DNA of 64,000 bases from Bacteroides sp. (GCA_014802435.1 JAAVCG010000031.1:55849-119848), one strand, 5' to 3'; positions 14,665 through 24,177 are shown, counted from the stretch's first letter. Numbers and translations: made by a program. Notes: a model not told the origin generated them from the letters alone.

Positions 14665-16002
14665 CTAACTCCGTCTGAAGGTCAGGAGAATAGTAATCAG
14701 AGTGAGCAATTCAGCGGCGGGAATAGCGAGCCAGAGTCCGGCATTGCCGATTAGCGACGGGAGGAAGATGAATGACGGGACAAGGAAAATAATGCCCCTG
14801 AGGAGGGTGAAGATAATAGACCTGACGGCGAGTTCCAGGCTCTGATAATAACCTATGAAGGTTATATTTACCGCGAAAATGATTGCGCATAATGAGAAGA
14901 GCGGGAGGCCATTGACGGCAATGTCAAAAGCGGGTTCGGAGGGCGCCAGGAAAGCGGTGACTATCAGCCGGGAGCCTGCGGCGAGGGCTAAAGAGACGCA
15001 AGTGCCGCAAATGAGAGCGGTCAGAATAGCCACCCGGAATGTTTGCTTTACTCTGCGGGGGCTTCCGGCTCCATAGTTGAAGCTGATGATAGGTTGGGCG
15101 GATTGGGCAACGGCATTGGCAATGGAGAAGACAACGGGAAACAGATAGCAGGCAATGGAGAAGGCGGCTACTCCCTGTTCGCCCAGTCGGCTGATAAACA
15201 TATAGTTGCCGGTAATCATCATGATGCTCATTGCAATTTCAGTCAAGAAAGTAGCAAACCCGATTTTGACCATATAAGCGGTGTTTCTCAGGGTTAGGCG
15301 CAGGCTTTTAGATGATGTTTTAAGGCGATAGAACCGCAAATTGTTTGAAAAGCGGACGAAGTAAATCAGGGCCATCAGGCCTCCGATAACGCAGCTGATA
15401 GAAGTGGCGACGGCGGCGCCCTTAACTCCCATTCCCATCGGGAAAATCATCAGATAGTCAAGAATAATGTTAAGGACGGCAGGCACGGCCTGACAATACA
15501 TTGCATACTTTGGCGAGCCATCGAGTCGAATCAGCATCATTCCAATGCAAGAAATCATCACGAACAGCATTGAGGGAGTCAGCGGCAACATATAATTGAG
15601 GGCGTTCTCCTTCAAATCAGGGCTGCAACCGAGAATGTCAAGAGTCCAATCCGGGGCAATGACGATTGTCAGAACCATAATGAGCGCCAGGAGGGTAGAG
15701 ACCAGAAATCCCTGGGTTAGGATGATATTTGCCGCCTTGACGTTGCCTTCCGACAGTTTAATGCTGGCAATCACCGAAGCTCCGATACCGAACATGAGTC
15801 CGATTCCGGTTGCTATCATATACATCGGGGCGACAATGTTGACCGACGCAATACCGTCGGCGCCGACGCCATGGCCGACAAACATTCCGTCAATGACCGT
15901 AATCAATGACGTGAAAACCATTCCGATGAGAGTAGGGAAGAACAGGGCACGGAACAGAGCGCCGATTTTCATCGTAGCAAAGTCGAGTTTATCGCGCTGC
16001 AT
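14665..16002 (-). CDS. MATE family multidrug/cation antiporter
   Basis: 445 residues with twelve hydrophobic segments in two halves, typical of MATE exporters that use a Na+ or H+ gradient to expel cationic compounds. Family-type stretches include FFPTLIGMVFTSLITVIDGMFVGH in helix 1 and GVKGAAVATSISCVIGGL in the middle. The ATG at 16002 was taken because it follows the dnaG stop (16004) by one base; an upstream start would overlap dnaG by 50 bp. Substrate unknown. It is the third gene of the DUF2752-dnaG unit. Confidence 0.9.
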   Translation of the reverse strand: MQRDKLDFATMKIGALFRALFFPTLIGMVFTSLITVIDGMFVGHGVGADGIASVNIVAPMYMIATGIGLMFGIGASVIASIKLSEGNVKAANIILTQGFLVSTLLALIMVLTIVIAPDWTLDILGCSPDLKENALNYMLPLTPSMLFVMISCIGMMLIRLDGSPKYAMYCQAVPAVLNIILDYLMIFPMGMGVKGAAVATSISCVIGGLMALIYFVRFSNNLRFYRLKTSSKSLRLTLRNTAYMVKIGFATFLTEIAMSIMMITGNYMFISRLGEQGVAAFSIACYLFPVVFSIANAVAQSAQPIISFNYGAGSPRRVKQTFRVAILTALICGTCVSLALAAGSRLIVTAFLAPSEPAFDIAVNGLPLFSLCAIIFAVNITFIGYYQSLELAVRSIIFTLLRGIIFLVPSFIFLPSLIGNAGLWLAIPAAELLTLITILLTFRRS

Positions 16003-16003
16003 A

Positions 16004-18154
16004 TTATTTCGGGAGGATAATACGTTCGCCGAGGAATTTGGCAATCTCGGCAATGATTTTACGCATGTTTTGGAGTGTTTGGAGAATTTCCTGAGTGTCC
16101 ACCTCTCCGCTATTGTTAATCAGTTTATTGCGGAGTTCGCGTTCGTCCCATTGGAGTCGGGCGCTTTTGAGTCCGTAGATAGCGCGGGGCACTCTCGTCG
16201 GTAGGAGGTCACGTTCGGTTTCCACTTTCTGATTGTCCTTGGTGTAGATTTTGCTCAGGACGTATTTTTCACTGATGAGTGTAGTTGCGAGCGAGCGCAC
16301 GGTATTGTCCGGGCTTTGGCTCAGCCGGCGCGCAACGAATTGTTCGGCGGCCTGATTGATGAATTCCGCTTGAATATCAGCGCCTTGCTGTTCGATTTTC
16401 TCACCTTTCTTGGCGAGTTCGGCCATGGAGAGGGCCTGAGAGCGGAGATTGACCATCTCGGCATCAATGAATCGCCGAGCCTCGGCCTGCGCCTGCTCGG
16501 TAATGGCGGGGAGTTCGGCGTCCCATTGGGGCTGGAGGTCAATGATGGCTTGGAAAAGATGGGCGAGGTCAGAGTTGATGAACTCAATTTCGTCGCCCTC
16601 GAGTTCCTGGCGTGCATAATCAATGGCGGAGAGATTGCGTTCAATGCCATCAGAGTCCTGAACAGTGGCCAAAGTTACCATACCGTAGCGCACGAGCAGG
16701 CGGAGGACCTCCATTTCACACGGACGGACAAACGCGGCCTGGTCCTGCGAGCGGGAAGCGCGCACCTGAATTGTGGGGTCCGTTACCGGGGCGGGTTTCT
16801 CTTCCGGGGTCTGTTTGGCTTTAATTCCGTCTTTTTCAAGGGTTTCATTGCGGAATTTGGCCACTTGGAGCGACACTATTTCCTCAGAAGTAGAGAGCAA
16901 CCGGGCACACTCCTTGACGTATTCGCTGCGGATTACGGGGTCCGGAATGACGGAGATGGATTTTGCCATCGAGGAGATTATTCCGGCACGGGCCACGGGG
17001 TCATTCGTATCGGTAGTGGACTGCATGATTCGGGCTTTGAACCGGATAAAGTCCGTTTCATTTTCAGCCATGTATTGCTGAATTTCCTCGAGGGTATGAG
17101 CCTTGGCAAAAGAATCGGGGTCATCGCCCTCAGGGAGGAGCATGACCTTGATGTTCAGCCCCTGGGCCAGGAGCATGTCAATACCTCGGATAGAGGCCTT
17201 GATTCCGGCGGGGTCAGAGTCATAAATTACGGTTACATTGGAGGTGAATCGATGGATGAGGGTTATCTGCCCGTCGGTCAGCGAAGTGCCGGAGGAGGCA
17301 ACGACGTTTTCCACTCCTCGCTGGCTCATTGAGATGACGTCCATGTAACCTTCAACGAGAATACACTTATCGAGGGTTACGATAGCGCGGCGGGCCTGAT
17401 AAAGTCCATAGAGTTCATTCGACTTATGGTAAATTATGCTCTCCGGCGAGTTCATGTACTTGGCAATCCCCTTGTCAGATTTAAGGGTTCGCGCGCCAAA
17501 GCCTAACACCTTGCCGCTGAGGCCGAAAATGGGGTAGATTACTCGGCCGCGGTATTTGTCATAGAGCGTTCCGCGCTCGGATGCGGAGCAGAGTCCGGTA
17601 GACTTGAGCATCTCGGCGCTATAGCCCTTTTTCATGGCCTCCAGGGCGAGAGCGTCGCGCTTTTCAGGCGCGTAGCCCAGTCTGAATTTCTTGATAGATG
17701 CATCAGAGATTCCGCGCTCGCGAAAATAGGCCAGACCAATGTTGCGCCCCTCCTCGGTCTCGGTCAGTGTGCGCTCAAAAAAGCTGAGGGCGAACTCATT
17801 GAGCGCCAGCATGCTTTCGCGCTCAGAGGCGGCGGCGAGCTCATCAGGCGAGAGTTCGCGCTCCTTGATTTCGATATTGTATTTGCGGGCGAGCCATTTG
17901 AGGGCCTCGACATAGCTGAGTTTTTCCAGCTCCATGATGAATCCGACTGGAGAGCCACCCTTACCGCAACTGAAACATTTGCAAATGCCCTTTGCCTTGC
18001 TGACGGAGAAGGAGGGAGTACGTTCATTATGAAACGGGCAGAGGCCCATATATCCGGAGCCGCTGCGGCGGAGCTTGACGAAGTCACTGACAACTTCAAC
18101 AATGTCGGCCGTATCGAGGATTCTTCTTACTGTATCGTTATCAATTCTTTGCAT
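16004..18154 (-). CDS. dnaG: DNA primase DnaG
   Basis: A 716-residue replicative primase. The N-terminal zinc finger is C39, H42, C60, C63 (CPFHNERTPSFSV and CKCFSCGKGG). The catalytic core has the RNA-polymerase-like domain (FGARTLKSDKGIAKYMNSPE) and a TOPRIM domain (LVEGYMDVISM, then YDSDPAGIKASIRGIDMLLAQG). The C-terminal third is the helicase-interaction region. Length is somewhat above the usual 600-660. It lies between DUF2752 and a MATE pump rather than next to rpoD. Confidence 0.96.
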   Translation of the reverse strand: MQRIDNDTVRRILDTADIVEVVSDFVKLRRSGSGYMGLCPFHNERTPSFSVSKAKGICKCFSCGKGGSPVGFIMELEKLSYVEALKWLARKYNIEIKERELSPDELAAASERESMLALNEFALSFFERTLTETEEGRNIGLAYFRERGISDASIKKFRLGYAPEKRDALALEAMKKGYSAEMLKSTGLCSASERGTLYDKYRGRVIYPIFGLSGKVLGFGARTLKSDKGIAKYMNSPESIIYHKSNELYGLYQARRAIVTLDKCILVEGYMDVISMSQRGVENVVASSGTSLTDGQITLIHRFTSNVTVIYDSDPAGIKASIRGIDMLLAQGLNIKVMLLPEGDDPDSFAKAHTLEEIQQYMAENETDFIRFKARIMQSTTDTNDPVARAGIISSMAKSISVIPDPVIRSEYVKECARLLSTSEEIVSLQVAKFRNETLEKDGIKAKQTPEEKPAPVTDPTIQVRASRSQDQAAFVRPCEMEVLRLLVRYGMVTLATVQDSDGIERNLSAIDYARQELEGDEIEFINSDLAHLFQAIIDLQPQWDAELPAITEQAQAEARRFIDAEMVNLRSQALSMAELAKKGEKIEQQGADIQAEFINQAAEQFVARRLSQSPDNTVRSLATTLISEKYVLSKIYTKDNQKVETERDLLPTRVPRAIYGLKSARLQWDERELRNKLINNSGEVDTQEILQTLQNMRKIIAEIAKFLGERIILPK

Positions 18155-18162
18155 AGAGAGGT

Positions 18163-18516
18163 TCAGAGATAGATGTTACGGACAATCATCCAGCCGATGC
18201 TCAGGGCGACGAATAGGGTCAAAGTGATCGGCGAATGGATGAAACTGCGGATTTTTCCGGGGCGATTGGAGCCAATGAGCGCTAACAGGGCCATAACCAG
18301 CACTATGGGGAGCCAGGGATTGAAGGCCCATGCCTCAGCGAGGCGGCCATGGAGCAGGGCATGAAGGGCTCTGGCGCTTCCGCATCCCGGACAGTCCCAT
18401 CCGGTGAGCCATTTGACCGGACAGCGGGGATAAATTGCCGGGCCCTCCAGAGGGTCAAACATCCATGAGAAACCGAGCAATGCGAGCAAGGCTACAATCC
18501 AAATCCAGCGTTTCAT
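18163..18516 (-). CDS. DUF2752 membrane protein
   Basis: A 117-residue membrane protein with about three helices and the DUF2752 signature CPGCGSARALHALLHG (about residues 42-57), a Cys-x2-Cys pair next to a helix. The function of the family is unknown. It begins 5 nt after the -7 box of its promoter, suggesting a leaderless transcript, and ends 8 nt before dnaG. Confidence 0.88.
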   Translation of the reverse strand: MKRWIWIVALLALLGFSWMFDPLEGPAIYPRCPVKWLTGWDCPGCGSARALHALLHGRLAEAWAFNPWLPIVLVMALLALIGSNRPGKIRSFIHSPITLTLFVALSIGWMIVRNIYL

Positions 18517-18521
18517 CTCCG

Positions 18522-18553
18522 CAAAGTTACGAAAAATCCATTAATTTTTCAAT
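18522..18553 (-). promoter_or_regulatory. promoter of DUF2752-dnaG-MATE
   Basis: Minus-strand ATTG (18550-18553), 20-bp spacer, TAACTTTG (18522-18529). The ATG at 18516 starts 5 nt beyond the box. Confidence 0.6.
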
Positions 18554-19875
18554 ACCTTGCGGGCAACGATGAAATAGGCTGTGAGGACGGCCGTCCCGGT
18601 GATGACCCAGCTCAGGGGGTAGACAATCAAGAGGTCCTTAAATTCGGCATAAGGCCCGGCGCTGACCCAGAACACGCGCAGGATGCAGGTGCCCAAGATG
18701 ACGATGACGGTTGGAGTCATTGAATAACCGAGGGCGCGCATTGATGCTCCGGCAATTTCATAGGAGCAGGCGATGAACTGCATCAGGAGCACATACTCCA
18801 TTCTGACGGCGCCGAAGCTGATGGCCTCCTCAGAGTTGATGAACAGGCTCAGCGCTTCATGGCGGAAGAGACAGAACAGAACGTTGAGCACCGCGCAGCC
18901 AATGACGCTCAGAGTCATGCACCGGCGAAACACCGAGCGGACATTTTCTTTCTTTCCGGCGCCGAAATTCTGGGAGATGAAGGCCGTTGCGGCCTGGGCA
19001 AACGAGGAGATGACAAAGTAACAATAGAGTTCGAAATTAATGGCCGCGGCCGAGCCCGCAATGGCTTCTTTCCCAAAGGAGTTCACGCCGCTCTGAATGA
19101 ATGAGTTGCTCAGGGCGAAGACCATGCCCTGAAGTCCGGCGGGGAGGCCAATCTGAAGGATTTTGCGCAATTCGCCGCGATGGATTTTCATCTCTTTCAG
19201 GTCTAAGCGGAGAGGGCCCTGTTCATGCATCAGAATGATTGTTACACCAATGGCACTCAGATAATTAGAGGCGACAGTGGCGATTGCTACACCTTCAACA
19301 CCCATGCCCATGAAGAGGACGAAAATCAGGTTGAGGGCAACATTGACGGCGCCGCCGATGCAGAGCCAGTAGAATGGGCGGCGGGTATCGCCAACGCTTC
19401 GGAGAATTGCGCTGACAAAGTTATAGACCATCATCGCGGGGAAGCCTAAGGTGAAGATGCGCAGATAGTTAGTGGCATCAGGGAGGATGTCCTCAGGGGT
19501 GGAAAGCAGCGCGAGGATAGGCCCGGCTACGGTCAGTCCGATGGCGAGGAGGCCGATCCCGCTGAGGAGGGCGAGCATTGCGGAGGTTTGGACGGCGCGG
19601 GAGACTCCGCGGGAGTCCTTCTGTCCGAGATAATTGGCAATGATGACGTTAGAGCCGATGGCTATGCCTATGAACAGATTGATAATGAGGCTGATAACCG
19701 GGCCGTTGGTGCCGACTGCGGCTACGGCATGAGACCCGACAAAGCGCCCGACAACAGCCACGTCAATAGCGTTAAACGATTGCTGGACAATGCCGCTGGC
19801 CATAATTGGGAGCGCAAAAGTGATAATCTTACGGGTCATCCCGGCCCGTTCAAGCATGTTAATTTCGAGTGCCAT
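18541..19875 (-). CDS. MATE family efflux transporter (second copy)
   Basis: 444 residues with twelve predicted membrane helices. Motifs such as LPIMASGIVQQSFNAIDVAVVGRFVG in helix 1 and GMGVEGVAIATVASNYLSAIG in mid-protein place it in the MATE family, in the NorM/DinF-like branch common in gut Bacteroidetes. It is clearly diverged from the 14665-16002 protein and has its own promoter, so it is not a recent duplicate. Its end lies just before the DUF2752 promoter. Substrate unknown. Confidence 0.92.
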   Translation of the reverse strand: MALEINMLERAGMTRKIITFALPIMASGIVQQSFNAIDVAVVGRFVGSHAVAAVGTNGPVISLIINLFIGIAIGSNVIIANYLGQKDSRGVSRAVQTSAMLALLSGIGLLAIGLTVAGPILALLSTPEDILPDATNYLRIFTLGFPAMMVYNFVSAILRSVGDTRRPFYWLCIGGAVNVALNLIFVLFMGMGVEGVAIATVASNYLSAIGVTIILMHEQGPLRLDLKEMKIHRGELRKILQIGLPAGLQGMVFALSNSFIQSGVNSFGKEAIAGSAAAINFELYCYFVISSFAQAATAFISQNFGAGKKENVRSVFRRCMTLSVIGCAVLNVLFCLFRHEALSLFINSEEAISFGAVRMEYVLLMQFIACSYEIAGASMRALGYSMTPTVIVILGTCILRVFWVSAGPYAEFKDLLIVYPLSWVITGTAVLTAYFIVARKVLKN

Positions 19876-19885
19876 AATCAGGGCG

Positions 19886-19918
19886 CAAAGTTACGAAAAA
19901 AATCAATATGGAGGCAAA
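19886..19918 (-). promoter_or_regulatory. promoter of the second MATE gene
   Basis: Minus-strand TTTG (19915-19918), 21-bp spacer, TAACTTTG (19886-19893); 10 nt to the ATG. The -33 box touches the first copy of the 15-bp direct repeat. Confidence 0.65.
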
Positions 19919-19950
19919 TATTGGCCAAAATGGCGAAATATTGGCCAAAA
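19916..19950. repeat. two 15-bp direct repeats with TTGGCCAA core
   Basis: AAATATTGGCCAAAA occurs at 19916-19930 and again at 19936-19950, 20 bp apart (about two helical turns). Each contains the palindrome TTGGCCAA. The pair lies between divergent promoters, a typical layout for a dimeric regulator binding cooperatively. Confidence 0.7.
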
Positions 19951-19986
19951 AGGTAACAAGGGAGTATGTTATTAAACATAATTTTT

Positions 19987-19994
19987 TAATTTTG
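19987..19994 (+). promoter_or_regulatory. -7 box before the secreted-protein pair
   Basis: TAATTTTG, with only a weak TATG-type -33 candidate 18 bp upstream. ATG at 20017. Confidence 0.5.
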
Positions 19995-20016
19995 TAATTT
20001 CAAAAACCATCTGCTT

Positions 20017-22230
20017 ATGAAAAAATTTACTTCATTTCTATTCACAATGGCAGCGGCGATGAGCGTTCAGGCCGCATCGACCATCGACTTTACCTATAAC
20101 CGCGCCGGAGGCGAGGTGATGGGTTATGGTTTTAACAAGATTGAGACCATTAACGTAGCAATCCGCATTAATGAGCCGGCCCTTGTCGGCGCGCAGATAA
20201 CCTCCATGTCAGTGCCCGTCACGACTGATTTGGAGCTGAACGTAGTCGGCGAATGTTCGGCCTTCCTGTCAACCAAGCTGGACCGTGCGGGCGCCGCCAA
20301 CGTTGCTGATATATGCACGGAAACCGCCACGATTGATGATAAAGGAGTGCTGACCTGCACTTTTTCCGAACCTTACACCATTACGGAGGAGGGTGTCTAC
20401 GTTGGTTACACGATGCCTTTCTCGGCCCGCAGCGCTGATTTGTATCCCATCGCCGTCGCCGAAGGGGAGAATGCCGACGGGCTTTATATCCTTGCGTCGC
20501 GTTCCTGCATCAGCTGGCAGGCAAAGTCGGAGGCCTTGGGAGCAGTCAGCGCCATGGCTGTTACCATCACCGGCGAGTTCCCTGAAAATGGGGTAGGGGT
20601 GACTCTTGACAGCTCCTATAACCTTGTTGGCGGCGAGGAAAATGAAGTGACCTTCCGCATGTCAAACTACGGCACCAACGCCGTCAGCTCTTTTGACTAT
20701 ACCTATAAGATAGGTTCACTGAGCGGCACCGGCTCCAAGGAGCTTGCGCAGAACATCAACGGAGTAGGCGCATTTGCACAGTGTTCCGTTCCGGTTAATG
20801 TTCCTGCTGAAATCGAGCAGACCACTATGGAATTCACCGTAACCAAGGTTAACGGAGCCGAAATCAGCCCGGTTACGAGCTATGCTGATGTTAACATCAC
20901 TCCGTTTAAGCTCGTCAATCGCCCTGTTGCTGAAGAGTTTACCGGGCTGTGGTGTGGATGGTGTCCGCGCGGCTATGCGGCCATGGAGACCCTGAAGGAG
21001 GCTTATGGAAGTGACTTCACCGGTCTGGCTTATCATGACAGTGACCCGATGGCCACCATTGCCAAGTATCCCATCAGCGTCAGCGGCTACCCGACAGCTA
21101 CGGTAAATCGCGCCAAGCTTATTGATGCCGGAGAAATTCTCACTGCGTGGCCTGCCGCAGCCGCCAAGTCTACGAACTCTAACGTCGAAGTGGAAATTAA
21201 CTGGGCCAACGAAGAAAAGACCATTATCCGCGCAACGGTTAAGGTGCGCTTCCTTGAGGACCAGAAGGGTTCGGACTATCGCATCGGCGCCTGCCTCGTT
21301 GCAGACGAAATGACCAATCCCAAATGGGGCCAGAATAACAGTTATAGCAACCAGGGAATGCAAAGCAATGAGCTTTTGAATGAGCTCTTTGTTGGAAAGG
21401 CATCAATCATCTATGGATTGCCCTTTAATGACGTAGTTATCTCGTTCCCGAATCTTTACGGTATGACTACGGGCATTCCGGCTGAAATCAAGCAGTATGA
21501 AACCGTTACTTACACTGAGGAGTTTGACCTGAATGCCTGCCGCAATCTGGAAACCTTCTTCACTAATCCTATTCAGGATATTGAGAAGCTCCGTGTTGTC
21601 GGCATTCTGTTTGACAAAAACGGCTATCCTCTCAACTCGGCTACGTCGGATTATTCAACGGCCGGCGGCGAGATTGAGCGGCCCAAGGTTGGCGCGCCGG
21701 TAATCACCGGATTGGTTCCCGCCAAGAATGGCCAGCCCGCTGAAATCACCTTTACTTGCCCCACCACTTATGGTGGTCAGGAAGGAATCCTCAAGCCTAA
21801 TGACACTCCCATCGGCAGCAACGGAGCCGTTACTTCTTACTTCCGCGTTGCTCTCTACGTTGACGGCAAGCCTTACACCTTCAAGATGTCGGATTATCTC
21901 GGCCTGAAGAAGAATGAGACCACTCTGGTGTTTGGCAATCGCGAAATTGGCAACACTTCATTTGCCGACAATCAGATGACTATCAAGGTGTTCGTTGATG
22001 AGGCTTCCACTTTCGGCGTTCAGTCATGCTATGTTTATGGCACCACCACGCTTGAATCAGACATTACCTCCATTGACGCCAACGAGGAGCTGGCCATTAT
22101 TGCCGTAGAGTCAACCTCAGATGTTCCGACGACCTATTATGACCTTCAGGGACGCCGCGTCAGTGCTCCGCGCGCCGGCCAGCTGCTGATTGTCAAGAGC
22201 GCCGAGGGCACTAAGAAAATTCGTTATTAA
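20017..22230 (+). CDS. secreted thioredoxin-like (Omp28-type) protein with CTD
   Basis: 737 residues: signal peptide (to about 19), a beta-rich N-terminal half, then from about residue 300 a thioredoxin-like domain with EEFTGLWCGWCPRGYAAMETL, whose CxxC (WCGWC) and following helix match Omp28/thioredoxin-related outer-membrane proteins. A further beta domain follows, and the end YYDLQGRRVSAPRAG... resembles the C-terminal sorting signal of Bacteroidetes secreted proteins. It is probably exported to the cell surface with a redox or disulfide role; that role is inference. A homologous C terminus occurs in the next gene, 33 nt downstream. Confidence 0.75.
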   Translation: MKKFTSFLFTMAAAMSVQAASTIDFTYNRAGGEVMGYGFNKIETINVAIRINEPALVGAQITSMSVPVTTDLELNVVGECSAFLSTKLDRAGAANVADICTETATIDDKGVLTCTFSEPYTITEEGVYVGYTMPFSARSADLYPIAVAEGENADGLYILASRSCISWQAKSEALGAVSAMAVTITGEFPENGVGVTLDSSYNLVGGEENEVTFRMSNYGTNAVSSFDYTYKIGSLSGTGSKELAQNINGVGAFAQCSVPVNVPAEIEQTTMEFTVTKVNGAEISPVTSYADVNITPFKLVNRPVAEEFTGLWCGWCPRGYAAMETLKEAYGSDFTGLAYHDSDPMATIAKYPISVSGYPTATVNRAKLIDAGEILTAWPAAAAKSTNSNVEVEINWANEEKTIIRATVKVRFLEDQKGSDYRIGACLVADEMTNPKWGQNNSYSNQGMQSNELLNELFVGKASIIYGLPFNDVVISFPNLYGMTTGIPAEIKQYETVTYTEEFDLNACRNLETFFTNPIQDIEKLRVVGILFDKNGYPLNSATSDYSTAGGEIERPKVGAPVITGLVPAKNGQPAEITFTCPTTYGGQEGILKPNDTPIGSNGAVTSYFRVALYVDGKPYTFKMSDYLGLKKNETTLVFGNREIGNTSFADNQMTIKVFVDEASTFGVQSCYVYGTTTLESDITSIDANEELAIIAVESTSDVPTTYYDLQGRRVSAPRAGQLLIVKSAEGTKKIRY

Positions 22231-22263
22231 TCGTTATAACTATTTCAAATTTACAAACTAACA

Positions 22264-24060
22264 ATGAAAAGATTTACTCTTTTGGCTGCTGCTTCACTGA
22301 TGATTGGAGCATCAGCGCAGGCCGCGCCTTCCATGCCGAGGATTCGTCCGCAGGCTCAGGGTGTGCTCACTTCGGTCAAGGCCTCCAAGAATGAGGCGAC
22401 CGGGCGCAAACATGCTCCCGCCGCCAAGAAAAAGGCCATGAGCCGCGTTCCCTCACTGAACGTCCCCGGCCCCACTGCCGCTCAACAGCATGTAATCACC
22501 GAGGCTCCTGCCGGAACCCGCGGCTATTATGCCAAGGAAGGCGTGTCTTTCGGCAACGAATACGGCGTTATCCCTTACGAAAGCACTTCTGACGGCTACG
22601 CCGCTGATATTGTCCTGACTGAGGACAATAAGATCTATATGGCTCCCGCCTTTACCGAAGGAGTTGAAACGTATGGCACGAGCTATATCGTTGGTGATGT
22701 GAAGGATGGAGTTGCTACTTTCACTTTCCCTCAGGCCATTTATTACGGCATGTTCTATGATGAGGATTATAACACTTTCATGGACTATGACTATGCCCTG
22801 ATGATGGAATATTATGAGGATGAGGATGGTAACTGGGACCTCGTTCCTTCATCAGAACAGACCATCAGCTTCAATATTGCCGCCGACGGCACTCTGACCC
22901 CCGCCGTTAACAACCCCTACAGCTTCATTGCCGCTGCATGGTGGTTCCCTGAAGATGCAGAAACTTCTGAATACACTTACGGCGGATGGTATTGGGCTTT
23001 GCTCGGCGATAATTACACTTCACTGACTCCGATTAAGGATACTCCGGCCGCTCTGCCCGCGGGAGTGACTCCGGAACAATGGAACGTAATCAATGGCAAG
23101 CAGGGCTATGCTGCCGGAGTTGCCATCTCAGGCTCAGATATTTATCTTACCGGTCTTTATCAGGGTATGCCTGACGGCGTAATGGCCGGCACGATTGAAG
23201 GCGACAAGGCTGTGTTCCCTGCAGTTAACTTCCTTGGTGTTGACCCGGTCTCTTATGAAGTGGTTTATGCTCAGGGCGCTGAATGGAAGCAATATCAAGA
23301 CCCTGATAACGGTATGATGGAAGGTCTTCAGGCCAACGGTGAGGAGATTGTCTTCACTTATGATGCCGCAGCCGGCAAACTCACCGGCGAGGGTGCAATC
23401 GCTTTCTCAATGGTTGCCGATAAGACTATCGCCCTCAATGCCGGTTTGCAGAACCCCGTAATCTGCAAGTCCAGCGGCAAGGAAATCACTGAAATCAACA
23501 AGCCCGTAATCATGATGTACCAGCCCTATGACGACGAGGAAGGATTTGGCATGATTGCTTTCTCTATTGATAATGTCATTAACGAAACGGATGTTATCCC
23601 GGCCGACAAGCTCTATTTCTCAATCTACATGAATGAAGAAGTGTTTGCTTTCGATCCCGAAGATTACTACTGCTTCAATAAACCCGAGACTGAAATTCCT
23701 TATGGCTTCGTTGACGAGAGCGAATCCGGTGCCATTGAGTTTTATGACTATTATAACATGGAATTGGTAGGCTTCATGGTTGACGGAATCAGCACCATCG
23801 GCGTTCAGGCCATCTATAAGGACGGCGACAAGGTCGTTAAGTCAGAAATCGTTACCATCAACGGCGAAGAGCCTTTTGAAGGCGATGACGAGGATGGAGA
23901 CGGCGATGACGATGGCGACGACGAAGATGCCATCACTGAAATCACGTCAGATTCAGCCGCTACTTACTTTGACCTCCAGGGCCGTCGCGTTGCCGCTCCC
24001 GCCGCCGGTCAGCTCCTTGTCAAGAAGACCGCAGCCGGAGCTGTTAAGGTTAGATTTTAA
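22264..24060 (+). CDS. large secreted protein with acidic linker and CTD
   Basis: 598 residues with a signal peptide (MKRFTLLAAASLMIGASAQA), a basic, Ala-rich segment (residues 20-60), a long beta-rich, Tyr- and acid-rich body, an Asp/Glu/Gly run near residues 540-556 (EGDDEDGDGDDDGDDED) that could bind calcium, and a C-terminal signal YFDLQGRRVAAPAAG. I do not recognise the body. Shared C terminus and tandem position with the 737-residue protein suggest both use one export route. Confidence 0.75.
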   Translation: MKRFTLLAAASLMIGASAQAAPSMPRIRPQAQGVLTSVKASKNEATGRKHAPAAKKKAMSRVPSLNVPGPTAAQQHVITEAPAGTRGYYAKEGVSFGNEYGVIPYESTSDGYAADIVLTEDNKIYMAPAFTEGVETYGTSYIVGDVKDGVATFTFPQAIYYGMFYDEDYNTFMDYDYALMMEYYEDEDGNWDLVPSSEQTISFNIAADGTLTPAVNNPYSFIAAAWWFPEDAETSEYTYGGWYWALLGDNYTSLTPIKDTPAALPAGVTPEQWNVINGKQGYAAGVAISGSDIYLTGLYQGMPDGVMAGTIEGDKAVFPAVNFLGVDPVSYEVVYAQGAEWKQYQDPDNGMMEGLQANGEEIVFTYDAAAGKLTGEGAIAFSMVADKTIALNAGLQNPVICKSSGKEITEINKPVIMMYQPYDDEEGFGMIAFSIDNVINETDVIPADKLYFSIYMNEEVFAFDPEDYYCFNKPETEIPYGFVDESESGAIEFYDYYNMELVGFMVDGISTIGVQAIYKDGDKVVKSEIVTINGEEPFEGDDEDGDGDDDGDDEDAITEITSDSAATYFDLQGRRVAAPAAGQLLVKKTAAGAVKVRF

Positions 24061-24090
24061 GGTTTAAGGTTTAAGGTTTAAAGTTTATAT
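24061..24090 (+). repeat. GGTTTAA heptamer array
   Basis: Three exact GGTTTAA units directly after the stop codon, then degenerate copies (AGTTTAT, GGTTTAAGG near 24097). Inverted, related heptamers lie at 24391-24425. Confidence 0.75.
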
Positions 24091-24177
24091 ATCGAGGTTT
24101 AAGGTATGGATGGGTGGACTTCAATCTGCCGCCTGCCTTAAACCTTTCTTTTTCGGCCTTGGGCCCGGGATGGATTA

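Noticed and set aside
16316-17332. 338-codon open frame on the plus strand opposite dnaG
   Set aside because: It mirrors the dnaG codons, has no promoter, no signal and no recognisable motif.
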